Assembly: GCA_028688235.1 (NCBI GenBank)
Contig: JAQTYP010000189.1
Location: 1-6,817, forward strand
DNA from: Methylomonas sp.
GTDB lineage: Bacteria > Pseudomonadota > Gammaproteobacteria > Methylococcales > Methylomonadaceae
Length of the DNA stretch: 6,817 bases
Reading direction: 5' to 3'
Part shown: piece after piece, positions 1 through 4,716 of the stretch
Position numbering within the stretch: position 1 is the stretch's first letter
How the letters are laid out: every line of letters begins with the position of its first letter
Made by a program: the position numbers and the translations under genes
Notes under the pieces: generated by a model
Database searches by the model: none
What the model was told of the DNA's origin: nothing
The model's input: only the letters and a program-made list of their open reading frames with translations

Positions 1-201
1 CTTCCGGCTAAGACCAGATGTTTCTGCAATCCGACTTACCCCTTTCACGCGACTGACTACACGCAAAGACGATAAAAGCGTGGCTGTGTCGCCCGTTTCG
101 CCATATTCATCGAATAGGATACCGATGTAATCATCCACTTCTTCGGGATGATCGCGCAGGTATTGTTCTTCGACATCACCGATTGTTCTATAGGTGCTCA
201 T
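1..201 (-). CDS. HigA-like addiction-module antidote, C-terminus cut off by the window edge
   Basis: Reading from the ATG at 201 towards base 1, 67 codons stay open, and the gene runs off the window, so only the N-terminal part is present. The product begins MSTYRTIGDVEEQYLRDHPE. It has an acidic stretch (EEVDDYIGILFDEYGETGD) and then the start of a helix-turn-helix (RVKGVSRIAETSGLSRK). This order matches the HI1420-type antidotes that pair with Gp49/HigB-like killer proteins; they neutralise the toxin and repress their own operon. The start is supported by AAGGAG at 212-217, ten bases upstream and inside the toxin gene. The reading frame overlaps the end of the toxin gene by 14 bases, so translation is probably coupled. 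Toxin first and antitoxin second is the usual order in this family. The family call rests on motif memory and gene order. Confidence 0.85.
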   Translation of the reverse strand, partial: MSTYRTIGDVEEQYLRDHPEEVDDYIGILFDEYGETGDTATLLSSLRVVSRVKGVSRIAETSGLSRK

Positions 202-529
202 GATTCAAATACTCCTTCCAATAGACCTTGGCTTGTTCAATATCTTTGCTTTGACTGCCTTTATCGCCGCCGCAAAGCAGGACAACGATATGATTATCGC
301 GTTCCCCAAAATAAACCCTGTAGCCGGAACCGAAAAACATCCGAAGTTCGCTAACACCTTCTCCGACGGGCTCGCAATCCCCATAATTGCCTTGTTGTAA
401 CCGAGAAACTCTGGCAAGGATGCGTTTTCTGCCCATCACATCTCGCAGTCCATAAAGCCATTCGGTAAAGGGCTCATTCCCGTTTTCTCTGGCATATACG
501 ATGACCTGTTTTTCGACTGTACCGGCCAC
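188..529 (-). CDS. HigB/RelE-like toxin (Gp49-type addiction module killer protein)
   Basis: This is a full-length toxin of 113 residues, the normal size for the Gp49-like/HigB branch of the RelE/ParE superfamily. Members are small RNases that cut mRNA, usually on the ribosome. The family signature is visible: GVSELRMFFGSGYRVYFG at residues 58-75, then LLCGGDK at 84-90 and a KDIEQAKVYWKEY tail at 95-107. Start codon: GTG at 529, with GGAA at 537-540 as a weak ribosome-binding site. The next ATG is well inside the fold. It lies upstream of the antidote gene and overlaps it by 14 bases, forming a two-gene operon read leftwards. A promoter with a palindrome over its -10 box lies just upstream (562-595), which suggests autoregulation. 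The family assignment is strong; RNase activity is inferred from the family. Confidence 0.9.
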   Translation of the reverse strand: MAGTVEKQVIVYARENGNEPFTEWLYGLRDVMGRKRILARVSRLQQGNYGDCEPVGEGVSELRMFFGSGYRVYFGERDNHIVVLLCGGDKGSQSKDIEQAKVYWKEYLNHEHL

Positions 530-561
530 AACTTCATTCCTTATATTAATATCTTATAGCA

Positions 562-579
562 TGCGTACTATAGTACGCA
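562..579. promoter_or_regulatory. 18-bp perfect palindrome, probable toxin-antitoxin operator
   Basis: TGCGTACTATAGTACGCA reads the same on both strands and covers the proposed -10 box of the toxin-antitoxin promoter. HigA-type antitoxins bind such palindromes as dimers to repress their own operon. The symmetry is seen directly; the binding role is inferred. Confidence 0.65.
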
Positions 580-595
580 ATAAATTTAGAGACAA
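567..595 (-). promoter_or_regulatory. Probable sigma70 promoter of the HigB/HigA-like operon
   Basis: On the minus strand TTGTCT (595-590) is followed after 17 bases by TATAGT (572-567), a good -35/-10 pair. Transcription would start near 560, leaving a leader of about 30 bases before the GTG start of the toxin at 529. The -10 box lies inside the 18-bp palindrome at 562-579. Confidence 0.6.
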
Positions 596-607
596 GGCAC
601 TTTTACA

Positions 608-633
608 TTCCTAAAAACGACCGTTTTTCGGAG
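608..633. other. Serine-recombinase crossover-like site, copy 1
   Basis: Two 12-bp half-sites, TTCCTAAAAACG (608-619) and the inverted CGTTTTTCGGAG (622-633), flank a central AC dinucleotide (620-621). Ten of 12 positions match between the halves. A 26-bp imperfect palindrome with a 2-bp core is the architecture of Hin/Gin/Cin crossover sites, and the outer TTCCT and inner AAA-C resemble gix as I remember it. A close copy of the right half and core recurs at 2434-2453 next to a recombinase gene. That pairing is the main reason for calling it a site rather than a chance palindrome. Confidence 0.5.
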
Positions 634-643
634 AATGCGATAG

Positions 644-674
644 TTGGCAATTCTTCATGGCGATGACATATAAA
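644..674 (+). promoter_or_regulatory. Possible promoter of the AbiEii operon
   Basis: TTGGCA at 644-649 is a good -35 box. The best -10 candidate is TATAAA at 669-674, at a wide 19-base spacing (CATATA at 667-672 would give 17). Transcription would start roughly 10-15 bases before the ATG at 693, leaving a very short leader with no Shine-Dalgarno sequence. Confidence 0.4.
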
Positions 675-695
675 CATGCTATATGATTAAGCATG
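675..695. repeat. Inverted repeat overlapping the AbiEii start codon
   Basis: CATGCT (675-680) and AGCATG (690-695) form a 6-bp inverted repeat around a 9-base spacer, and the right arm contains the ATG of the toxin gene. It could be an operator at the transcription start or a small hairpin that hides the start codon. Confidence 0.4.
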
Positions 696-1379
696 CAAAA
701 CCCGTCACAAGCCCTTCATTTCGACATTCTCCCACCCCCTCAACAACAGCTGTGGTCGGAATTGATTAATGTGCCGGATGAATTCACTCTTTACGGCGGA
801 ACAGCCATCGCCCTTTACTTAGGACACCGTGAATCAATCGATTTCGACTTTTTCGGATTGGCGGCTTTTGATCCAGACACTCTCTATAATCAAATTCCAT
901 TTCTTGAGAACAGCAGAGTTATTCAAAAATCACAAAACACTCTAACTTGCCTTGTTGACCGAGGCGGGGATGTTCAAGTCTCATTTTTCGGCACACCCAA
1001 AATTCATCCCATCCGGAGTCCTTTTGTTGCTGCCGACAATCAATTAAAAATTGCTTCTCTAATTGATCTGGCCGGCATGAAAGCATCAGTCATTCAAAAA
1101 CGGGCGGAAGCAAAGGACTATATTGATCTTGATGCCATTATCCAAAATAGTGATATTGATTTGCCTATGGCATTAGCAGCGGGGAGATATATTTATGGCC
1201 AACAGTTCAATCCGGAAATCACCCTTAAAGCTCTTTCTTATTATCAAGATGGAAACCTACAAACAATTCCCTCTGATACTCGTTCCCGCTTAATAATGGC
1301 CGTAAAAGCTGTTGATCTTGACCGATTACCCATGATCGAGAAAAACATCGTCACATCTGACCATGGATTAGCGCGATGA
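693..1379 (+). CDS. AbiEii/AbiGii-type nucleotidyltransferase toxin
   Basis: The 228-residue product belongs to the AbiEii/AbiGii nucleotidyltransferase fold (PF08843 type). In AbiE and MenT systems these enzymes transfer nucleotides to an RNA target (tRNA in MenT enzymes) and arrest growth, for example on phage infection. Visible signature: YGGTAIALYLGHRESID at residues 34-50, with the GG-T loop (35-37) and the metal-binding acid pair D50 and D52. DVQVSFFG (93-100) follows as a possible third acidic strand, then the helical LKIASLIDLAGMKA (118-131) and KDYIDLDAI (141-149), which match the later family motifs. The start at 693 has no Shine-Dalgarno sequence; a promoter candidate with a very short leader lies just upstream. 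The stop overlaps the next gene by four bases (ATGA). No AbiEi-like winged-helix antitoxin gene lies upstream. The size is at the small end of the family. Confidence 0.88.
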   Translation: MQNPSQALHFDILPPPQQQLWSELINVPDEFTLYGGTAIALYLGHRESIDFDFFGLAAFDPDTLYNQIPFLENSRVIQKSQNTLTCLVDRGGDVQVSFFGTPKIHPIRSPFVAADNQLKIASLIDLAGMKASVIQKRAEAKDYIDLDAIIQNSDIDLPMALAAGRYIYGQQFNPEITLKALSYYQDGNLQTIPSDTRSRLIMAVKAVDLDRLPMIEKNIVTSDHGLAR

Positions 1380-1666
1380 AGCCAATCTCATTAACACCAG
1401 AATTTGAAGACATTTCTCGCCATGTTATCTGGTTTGAAGAACCAAAGCAGGCAACCGCCGATCCTGTTCGCTTTATTGCTTACGCTATGACTTATGGGAC
1501 GCATGACGATATGAAAGTGGTACGGCAGCAATTCTCTGATGAGGAATTGATCGAAGCACTTGATCGAGCTCCGCCAGGCATATTCGATGCGCGATCATGG
1601 GCTTATTGGAATTTGAAGCTTAACCGTGATCCCGATCTACCAATGCCAGTGCGCTCTTTCGATTGA
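1376..1666 (+). CDS. 96-aa conserved-looking partner of the AbiEii-like toxin (candidate antitoxin)
   Basis: I do not assign a named family. The ATG overlaps the toxin stop by four bases (ATGA), so the two proteins are translationally coupled and probably work together. The 96 residues are soluble and carry distinctive aromatic and proline-rich stretches: RFIAYAMTYGT (32-42), FSDEELIEALDRAPPGIFD (53-71) and RSWAYWNLKL (73-82). No helix-turn-helix, ribbon-helix-helix or membrane segment is evident. Small proteins with the RAPPGIFD..SWAYWN look are, from memory, frequent neighbours of AbiEii-type genes in proteobacteria. The simplest inference is an antidote or accessory factor taking the place of AbiEi. 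That role rests on context only; the protein could instead modify the toxin or form part of an active complex. Confidence 0.8.
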   Translation: MKPISLTPEFEDISRHVIWFEEPKQATADPVRFIAYAMTYGTHDDMKVVRQQFSDEELIEALDRAPPGIFDARSWAYWNLKLNRDPDLPMPVRSFD

Positions 1667-1697
1667 GCGTTCGGCAAAGCCTGAAAGTCTCTCAATA

Positions 1698-1769
1698 ATG
1701 GGACGGTATGTTTTCTCAAGAAAGGCCGAAGAAGACCTTATCGACATTAATCGAAAATATGTTGGTTAG
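1698..1769 (+). pseudogene. Relic of a ParE/RelE-family toxin N-terminus
   Basis: ATG at 1698 opens a 23-codon frame, MGRYVFSRKAEEDLIDINRK followed by YVG, ending in TAG at 1767-1769. The pattern (R-Y-x-F/L-S-x-x-A-E-x-D-L-x-x-I) is the conserved first strand and helix of ParE-family toxins. The intact ParE at 1776-2084 shows the same pattern (YELTASAEEDLKDIARY), which makes the resemblance easy to see. A complete toxin needs about 95 residues, so this is a truncated remnant. No antitoxin gene lies in the 31 bases before it. It faces the intact parE convergently. Confidence 0.6.
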
Positions 1770-1775
1770 GTTAAA

Positions 1776-2084
1776 TTAATCAAGGCGATGTGCCAATCTT
1801 TTCAGCATATTCATATTTTCATGCAAGACCGCGATAATCCGTGCCGGTTTATCGTCCGGATAAACGTAGAAAATATAGTGATGCTCGCAACGGGTCACAA
1901 GAATTTGTGGAAATCGCTCCGAAAAACTGCGAGGGAAAACCGCCCTTTCAGCAATTTCCCGAAACCGATTTTCAAGTAATTCCGCATAACGCAAAGACTG
2001 TGCCTTACTCCATGTCGTCAGCGTGTAACGGGCAATATCTTTCAAATCTTCTTCCGCCGAAGCGGTTAATTCATAAACAAGCAT
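1776..2084 (-). CDS. ParE-family toxin
   Basis: From the ATG at 2084 the product is 102 residues, MLVYELTASAEEDLKDIARY and onward, the normal length for ParE/RelE-superfamily toxins. Features seen: the N-terminal strand and helix YELTASAEEDLKDIARYT, a long helical hairpin (SLRYAELLENRFREIAE), the core strands LVTRCEHHYIFYVYPDD, and the C-terminal strand IIAVLHENMNMLKRLAHRL. ParE toxins usually poison DNA gyrase while RelE relatives cut mRNA; the sequence does not settle which applies. A TTG 33 bases further upstream (2117) would add 11 residues that look like antitoxin coding sequence out of frame, so I prefer the ATG at 2084. It lies four bases after the antitoxin stop and has no clear ribosome-binding site, so translation is probably coupled to the antitoxin. 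Confidence 0.9.
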   Translation of the reverse strand: MLVYELTASAEEDLKDIARYTLTTWSKAQSLRYAELLENRFREIAERAVFPRSFSERFPQILVTRCEHHYIFYVYPDDKPARIIAVLHENMNMLKRLAHRLD

Positions 2085-2088
2085 TCCA

Positions 2089-2316
2089 TTACTGCATTTC
2101 GTGGTGGGTTTCTTCAAATATCTGCTGGACCGATTTATTCACGACGGCATCTTTAAGTCGCGGTTCAAGAAAAGCCTCCAGTTGACGAAGAGCCTCATCA
2201 TCTTCATCAGGCAATACCCGATCCAGAACATAATCTTTAATACTTTGACCCTTAATAGCCGCTACGGCTTTTAGCCGTTGGTGTTGCTCTGGGGTCACTT
2301 CAATGGATAAACGCAT
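2089..2316 (-). CDS. ParD-like ribbon-helix-helix antitoxin
   Basis: The product is 75 residues, MRLSIEVTPEQHQRLKAVAA followed by IKGQSIKDYVLDRVLPD. The N-terminal strand (RLSIEV) and two helices (PEQHQRLKAVAAIKG and SIKDYVLDRVL) are a classic ribbon-helix-helix DNA-binding domain, residues 1 to about 38. An acidic toxin-binding tail follows (DEDDEALRQLEAFLEPRL to QIFEETHHEMQ). Antitoxins of this type bind the toxin and repress the operon. The ATG at 2316 is chosen because GGAGG (2325-2329) lies eight bases upstream; an ATG at 2331 would place that site inside the gene. It is the first gene of the operon, with the toxin four bases downstream. Confidence 0.9.
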   Translation of the reverse strand: MRLSIEVTPEQHQRLKAVAAIKGQSIKDYVLDRVLPDEDDEALRQLEAFLEPRLKDAVVNKSVQQIFEETHHEMQ

Positions 2317-2339
2317 AACTATATCCTCCAATCACTAGC

Positions 2340-2396
2340 ATATAAATTCATCTTAGCATGGCAAACAACATTTTCTCAAATGTTCATTTGTTGTTT
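2340..2396 (-). promoter_or_regulatory. Promoter and nested inverted repeats upstream of the ParD/ParE-like operon
   Basis: On the minus strand TTGTTT (2368-2363), 17 bases and TTATAT (2345-2340) form a reasonable promoter ending close to the antitoxin ribosome-binding site. An alternative pair is TTGAGA (2379-2374) with TAAGAT (2355-2350). AAACAACA (2363-2370) and TGTTGTTT (2389-2396) form an inverted repeat. CAAATG (2377-2382) and CATTTG (2385-2390), separated by TT, form a second one nested against it. Such paired half-sites suit a ribbon-helix-helix repressor. Confidence 0.5.
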
Positions 2397-2403
2397 TTCA
2401 AGC

Positions 2404-2429
2404 CTCCTAAAAACGAACGTTTTCGAGAG
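2404..2429. other. Serine-recombinase crossover-like site, copy 2
   Basis: Half-sites CTCCTAAAAACG (2404-2415) and CGTTTTCGAGAG (2418-2429) flank a central AA (2416-2417). They match at 9 of 12 positions, and the symmetry extends outwards to AGCC and GGCT (2401-2432). The left half nearly repeats the left half of the site at 608-633 (CCTAAAAACG in both). It lies about 140 bp upstream of the serine recombinase gene, where a res subsite I or an invertase crossover site would be expected. As an RNA it could also form a hairpin, so a terminator is an alternative reading. Confidence 0.5.
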
Positions 2430-2433
2430 GCTC

Positions 2434-2453
2434 AAACCACCGTTTTTCGGAGA
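2434..2453. repeat. Direct repeat of the copy-1 site core and right half
   Basis: ACCGTTTTTCGGAGA at 2439-2453 is identical to 620-634, and with one mismatch the match extends left to AAAC (2434 and 615). It keeps the AC core and the right half-site but has only a poor left half. The two copies are in the same orientation, about 1.82 kb apart, and bracket the AbiEii and ParD/ParE-like operons. Confidence 0.6.
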
Positions 2454-2513
2454 TCGCCACAGCCCACAAAATCCGGCCCTCAATCCCTCATTTTCGATTC
2501 TCAAAACTGTCTC

Positions 2514-2560
2514 TTGAAACTACTCTCCTAATACTTCATGATTCCGATGAGTTTTCGGAG
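2514..2560 (+). promoter_or_regulatory. Recombinase promoter overlapped by a spaced inverted repeat
   Basis: TTGAAA (2514-2519), 17 bases and CATGAT (2537-2542) make a plausible promoter, with transcription starting around 2549. The arms CTCCTAATACTT (2525-2536) and GAGTTTTCGGAG (2549-2560) are inverted relative to each other with 9 of 12 matches. Both resemble the half-sites of the upstream crossover motif. Resolvases commonly repress their own gene by binding accessory subsites over the promoter, which this arrangement suggests. Confidence 0.45.
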
Positions 2561-2568
2561 GTTTCATC

Positions 2569-3144
2569 ATGCTGGTTGGCTATGCACGGGTATCGACCCA
2601 AGATCAAAAACAGGATTTACAAACTGACGCCCTGACGGCGGCAGGCTGCGAGAAGATTTTTACCGAGAAAGCTTCCGGTGCCAAAAGCGACCGGCCCGAA
2701 CTCCTTGCCGCGCTCGACTATATCAGGGCAGGGGATACGCTCGTTGTCTGGAAGCTCGACCGATTGGCCCGCTCGATCAAGCAACTGATAGAGACGGTTG
2801 AAGACCTCGAAAAACGGGGGATCGGATTCAAGTCGCTGACCGAAAACATCGACACCACCACCTCCGGCGGCAAGCTGATCTTCCATATCTTTGCATCACT
2901 GGCCGAATTTGAGCGCTCGATCATTCGGGAGCGGACCACTGCTGGTTTGATCGCGGCCAGAGCCCGAGGCAAGAAAGGCGGGCGACCTCCGGCACTAACG
3001 GATAAAGACATTCAAGCCGCCAAAGCCATGCTGGCCGATCCTGACATCACGGTTGAGGAAGTGGCCGCACGGCTCAAAGTCGCCACGTCCACGCTCTACC
3101 GGCATTTGGAAGGGGGAAGGAGTGGTGTTTTAGGTGAAATCTAG
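2569..3144 (+). CDS. Serine site-specific recombinase (resolvase/DNA invertase family)
   Basis: The 191-residue protein has the full small-serine-recombinase layout. The catalytic domain begins YARVST (5-10) with nucleophile S9 and R7. DRPEL (41-45) supplies the next arginine, and KLDRLARS (62-69) holds D64, R65 and R68. LAEFERSIIRERT (111-123) is the long dimer helix. The linker GKKGGRPP (134-141) leads to a Hin-type helix-turn-helix, ITVEEVAARLKVATSTLYRHL (160-180). Length and sequence sit close to the Gin/Hin invertases, but Tn3-type resolvases are similar, so inversion and resolution cannot be separated by the protein alone. GGAGG at 2557-2561 fixes the ATG start at 2569. The 160 bases upstream carry several related half-sites. 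The coding sequence is more GC-rich than the toxin block to its left. All key residues seen are intact. Confidence 0.95.
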   Translation: MLVGYARVSTQDQKQDLQTDALTAAGCEKIFTEKASGAKSDRPELLAALDYIRAGDTLVVWKLDRLARSIKQLIETVEDLEKRGIGFKSLTENIDTTTSGGKLIFHIFASLAEFERSIIRERTTAGLIAARARGKKGGRPPALTDKDIQAAKAMLADPDITVEEVAARLKVATSTLYRHLEGGRSGVLGEI

Positions 3145-3265
3145 CTAACCCACAAGTCATTTGCTACTGGTACCAGATACGTACTCGTTAGTCCTAGCGT
3201 TCCCTACGTACTGTATCGGCTATGTACTTATTTATAGGCCATTCGTGACCGGAACTAAAAGACAA

Positions 3266-3290
3266 ATAAGACTGGTTCCTATAGTCTTAT
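3266..3290. repeat. Inverted repeat upstream of the winged-helix gene
   Basis: ATAAGACT (3266-3273) and AGTCTTAT (3283-3290) are perfectly complementary around a 9-base spacer. No T-run follows, so an operator is more likely than a terminator. It lies just upstream of the probable promoter at 3308-3336. Confidence 0.55.
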
Positions 3291-3307
3291 GCGTCCTATG
3301 GCAAAGA

Positions 3308-3336
3308 TTGTAAGATTATGTTTTTGCTATTAGTAT
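3308..3336 (+). promoter_or_regulatory. Probable promoter of the winged-helix gene
   Basis: TTGTAA (3308-3313), 17 bases and TAGTAT (3331-3336) form a good sigma70 pair, placing the transcription start near 3343. That leaves about 30 bases before the ATG at 3375. It also rules against the upstream ATG at 3318, which would lie in the promoter spacer. Confidence 0.55.
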
Positions 3337-3374
3337 CGACATTAACTCAAGATAACATTTTAGAACAGGCCGCC

Positions 3375-3866
3375 ATGAAGAACAATCCAGATAATGTGAT
3401 CCAGCTTCGCCCCGCCGAAGTAAAGCAAGCCTCCGAGCAAAAATGGGGAAAGGATGTCATGAAGATCGGCTTCAGCATCATTCCCTCATTACTCTTACGG
3501 GCGCAACAACGGCTTGGTCTGAATCCAACCCAACTCGCGATTCTTATGCAGTTGGCCGATTATTGGTGGGATGAAGCGCGGAAACCCTATCCCAGCAAAC
3601 AAGCCCTGAGTGAACGGCTTGGAATTAGTCCTCGGCAAATACAACGCCATATAGCCGAAATGGAAAAGGCTGGATTAGTTGAGAGGATTGAACGTAGAGC
3701 AGCCCATCAGGGAAAATTGAGCAATATGTATGATTTGACCGGCCTTGTGGAACGGCTTAAAAAACTGGAACCGGAGTTTCGGGAAGTGAAAGAAGAAACA
3801 AAATCCCTGCAAAGGCAAGTTTCTAAGCGGGGAGGGGTATCAAGAAGAAAAAAGAAGACCCCATAA
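3375..3866 (+). CDS. Winged-helix/HTH DNA-binding protein
   Basis: From the ATG at 3375 the product is 163 residues, starting MKNNPDNVIQLR. An ATG at 3318 in the same frame would add 19 hydrophobic residues but falls inside the proposed promoter, so it is rejected. The middle of the protein is a winged-helix domain: RLGLNPTQLAILMQLADYWWD, then SKQALSERLGISPRQIQRHIAEMEKAGLVERIERR, a helix-turn-helix of the PF13730/HTH_36 type followed by a wing. Such domains occur in plasmid regulators and in some replication initiators. The C-terminus is a charged helix, probably a coiled coil (LVERLKKLEPEFREVKEE), ending in a very basic tail (SRRKKKTP) rich in purines at the DNA level. It precedes the Abi-family gene by 72 bases and may share its transcript. 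Regulator versus Rep-like accessory protein cannot be decided. Confidence 0.85.
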   Translation: MKNNPDNVIQLRPAEVKQASEQKWGKDVMKIGFSIIPSLLLRAQQRLGLNPTQLAILMQLADYWWDEARKPYPSKQALSERLGISPRQIQRHIAEMEKAGLVERIERRAAHQGKLSNMYDLTGLVERLKKLEPEFREVKEETKSLQRQVSKRGGVSRRKKKTP

Positions 3867-3875
3867 AAAGCTGAA

Positions 3876-3911
3876 CCTCGGGCGCATGCAAAAGCAGAGG
3901 CGTATCCGAGG
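3876..3911. repeat. Inverted repeat between the winged-helix and Abi genes
   Basis: CCTCGG (3876-3881) and CCGAGG (3906-3911) are complementary around 24 bases. No T-run follows. It may be a weak attenuator or an operator ahead of the Abi-family gene. Confidence 0.35.
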
Positions 3912-3938
3912 CTTACAATAATAAGGATATAGACACCC

Positions 3939-4649
3939 ATGACCGATGTCAATTTATTTCATTTTAATGACGAAATTCTGGCCGCGCTGGAAACGTCGCT
4001 ATCCCCAGAGCGAATTGAGACCTACATACAGGCTACAAACGGTGACAAAGAGCAGGCTTTGCGTCTTTATACTTGGAACACAGCCGTGAGTGCGGCTTTT
4101 TATGGACCACTACAAGGGCTTGAAGTCGCCCTTCGTAACGCTATGCACCGGCAACTTGATCTGAAATATGGCTCCGATTGGTACGATAATTCAAAATGCG
4201 GTTTGGATGCAGGCGCACTTAATCGGATTGATGAGGCCAAACACAAACTTAAAATTGGACGGTATAGGATTGATCCTCCCCATATCATCGCTGAACTCCC
4301 TTTCGGCTTCTGGGTATCGCTCCTTGGCAAAGGTGGACGACCACGACAACCTGAAACAGCAAAGCGTAACTATGATATGACCTTGTGGCGGCCAGCCTTA
4401 TATAAGGCATTCCCAAATAGCAAAAGAAGCCGCTCAGATACTCATAATCCGCTGGATTACTTGAGAACATTGCGAAACAGAATTGCGCATCACGAGCCAA
4501 TTTTCACTCGCCACCTTCGAAAGGACTACCAGTCCATTATTGAAGTCACGGAATGGATTTGTCCAAAAACAGCAGAATGGATCAGGCATCATAGCCGCGT
4601 TGAATCTTTGCTTAATCAAGATAGGCACGATAACAGAATAAAGTTCTGA
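3939..4649 (+). CDS. Abi-family HEPN protein (Abi_2, AbiD/AbiF-like)
   Basis: The 236-residue protein shows the hallmarks of the Abi_2 (PF07751-like) family, whose lactococcal members AbiD and AbiF abort phage infection. Features in order: WNTAVSAAFYGPLQGLEVALRN (46-67), ELPFGFWVSLLGKG (119-132), LWRPALYKAFP (149-159), and the HEPN ribonuclease motif RNRIAHHEPIF (179-189). In that motif R179 with H184 or H185 gives the R-x4-6-H catalytic pattern. The likely action is RNA cleavage leading to growth arrest; this is inferred from the family. The ATG is preceded by AAGGA at a rather long spacing. The winged-helix gene lies 72 bases upstream on the same strand and might regulate or neutralise it. 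A 10-bp perfect hairpin follows the stop. The length is slightly short for the family but all core motifs are present. Confidence 0.88.
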   Translation: MTDVNLFHFNDEILAALETSLSPERIETYIQATNGDKEQALRLYTWNTAVSAAFYGPLQGLEVALRNAMHRQLDLKYGSDWYDNSKCGLDAGALNRIDEAKHKLKIGRYRIDPPHIIAELPFGFWVSLLGKGGRPRQPETAKRNYDMTLWRPALYKAFPNSKRSRSDTHNPLDYLRTLRNRIAHHEPIFTRHLRKDYQSIIEVTEWICPKTAEWIRHHSRVESLLNQDRHDNRIKF

Positions 4650-4659
4650 TACAAACTTG

Positions 4660-4682
4660 AGACAAAATGGTTCATTTTGTCT
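4660..4682 (+). terminator. Hairpin after the Abi-family gene
   Basis: AGACAAAATG (4660-4669) and CATTTTGTCT (4673-4682) are perfectly complementary around a 3-base loop, 10 bases after the stop codon. The 3' arm itself carries TTTT, but no T-run follows. It may be a weak terminator, an mRNA-end stabiliser or an operator. Confidence 0.45.
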
Positions 4683-4716
4683 AATCAGGTGAAAATTAGA
4701 GAGGTAATCGCCCCTC

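Larger units (their letters stand above)
3145..3374. other. Intergenic region with short repeats and no gene
   Basis: No convincing reading frame is present. TACGTACT occurs at 3178-3185 and 3205-3212, with a variant TATGTACT at 3221-3228. A perfect 10-bp palindrome, CTGGTACCAG, is at 3167-3176. An 8-bp-stem inverted repeat lies at 3266-3290 and a promoter at 3308-3336. The region could hold operators of the downstream DNA-binding protein. The irregular spacing of the repeats (27 and 16 bases) argues against a standard iteron origin. Confidence 0.5.

Noticed and set aside
2085..2117. TTG start that would extend ParE by 11 residues
   Set aside because: The extension overlaps the antitoxin coding sequence. 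The ATG at 2084 gives the usual ParE length and lies four bases after the antitoxin stop.
2617..3011. Two minus-strand frames opposite the recombinase gene
   Set aside because: They are shadows of a well-supported coding sequence with no family resemblance.
3178..3228. TAYGTACT repeats as a standard iteron array
   Set aside because: There are only three copies at unequal spacing, and no recognised replication initiator is in the window. Kept only as a repeat observation.
3318..3374. Upstream in-frame ATG as start of the winged-helix gene
   Set aside because: The ATG lies inside the 17-base spacer of a good promoter, and the added residues are unlike the rest of the protein.
3886..3921. 11-codon frame (MQKQRRIRGLQ) before the Abi gene, considered as a leader peptide
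   Set aside because: It has no ribosome-binding site and no attenuator-like pause codons, and such short frames are expected by chance.
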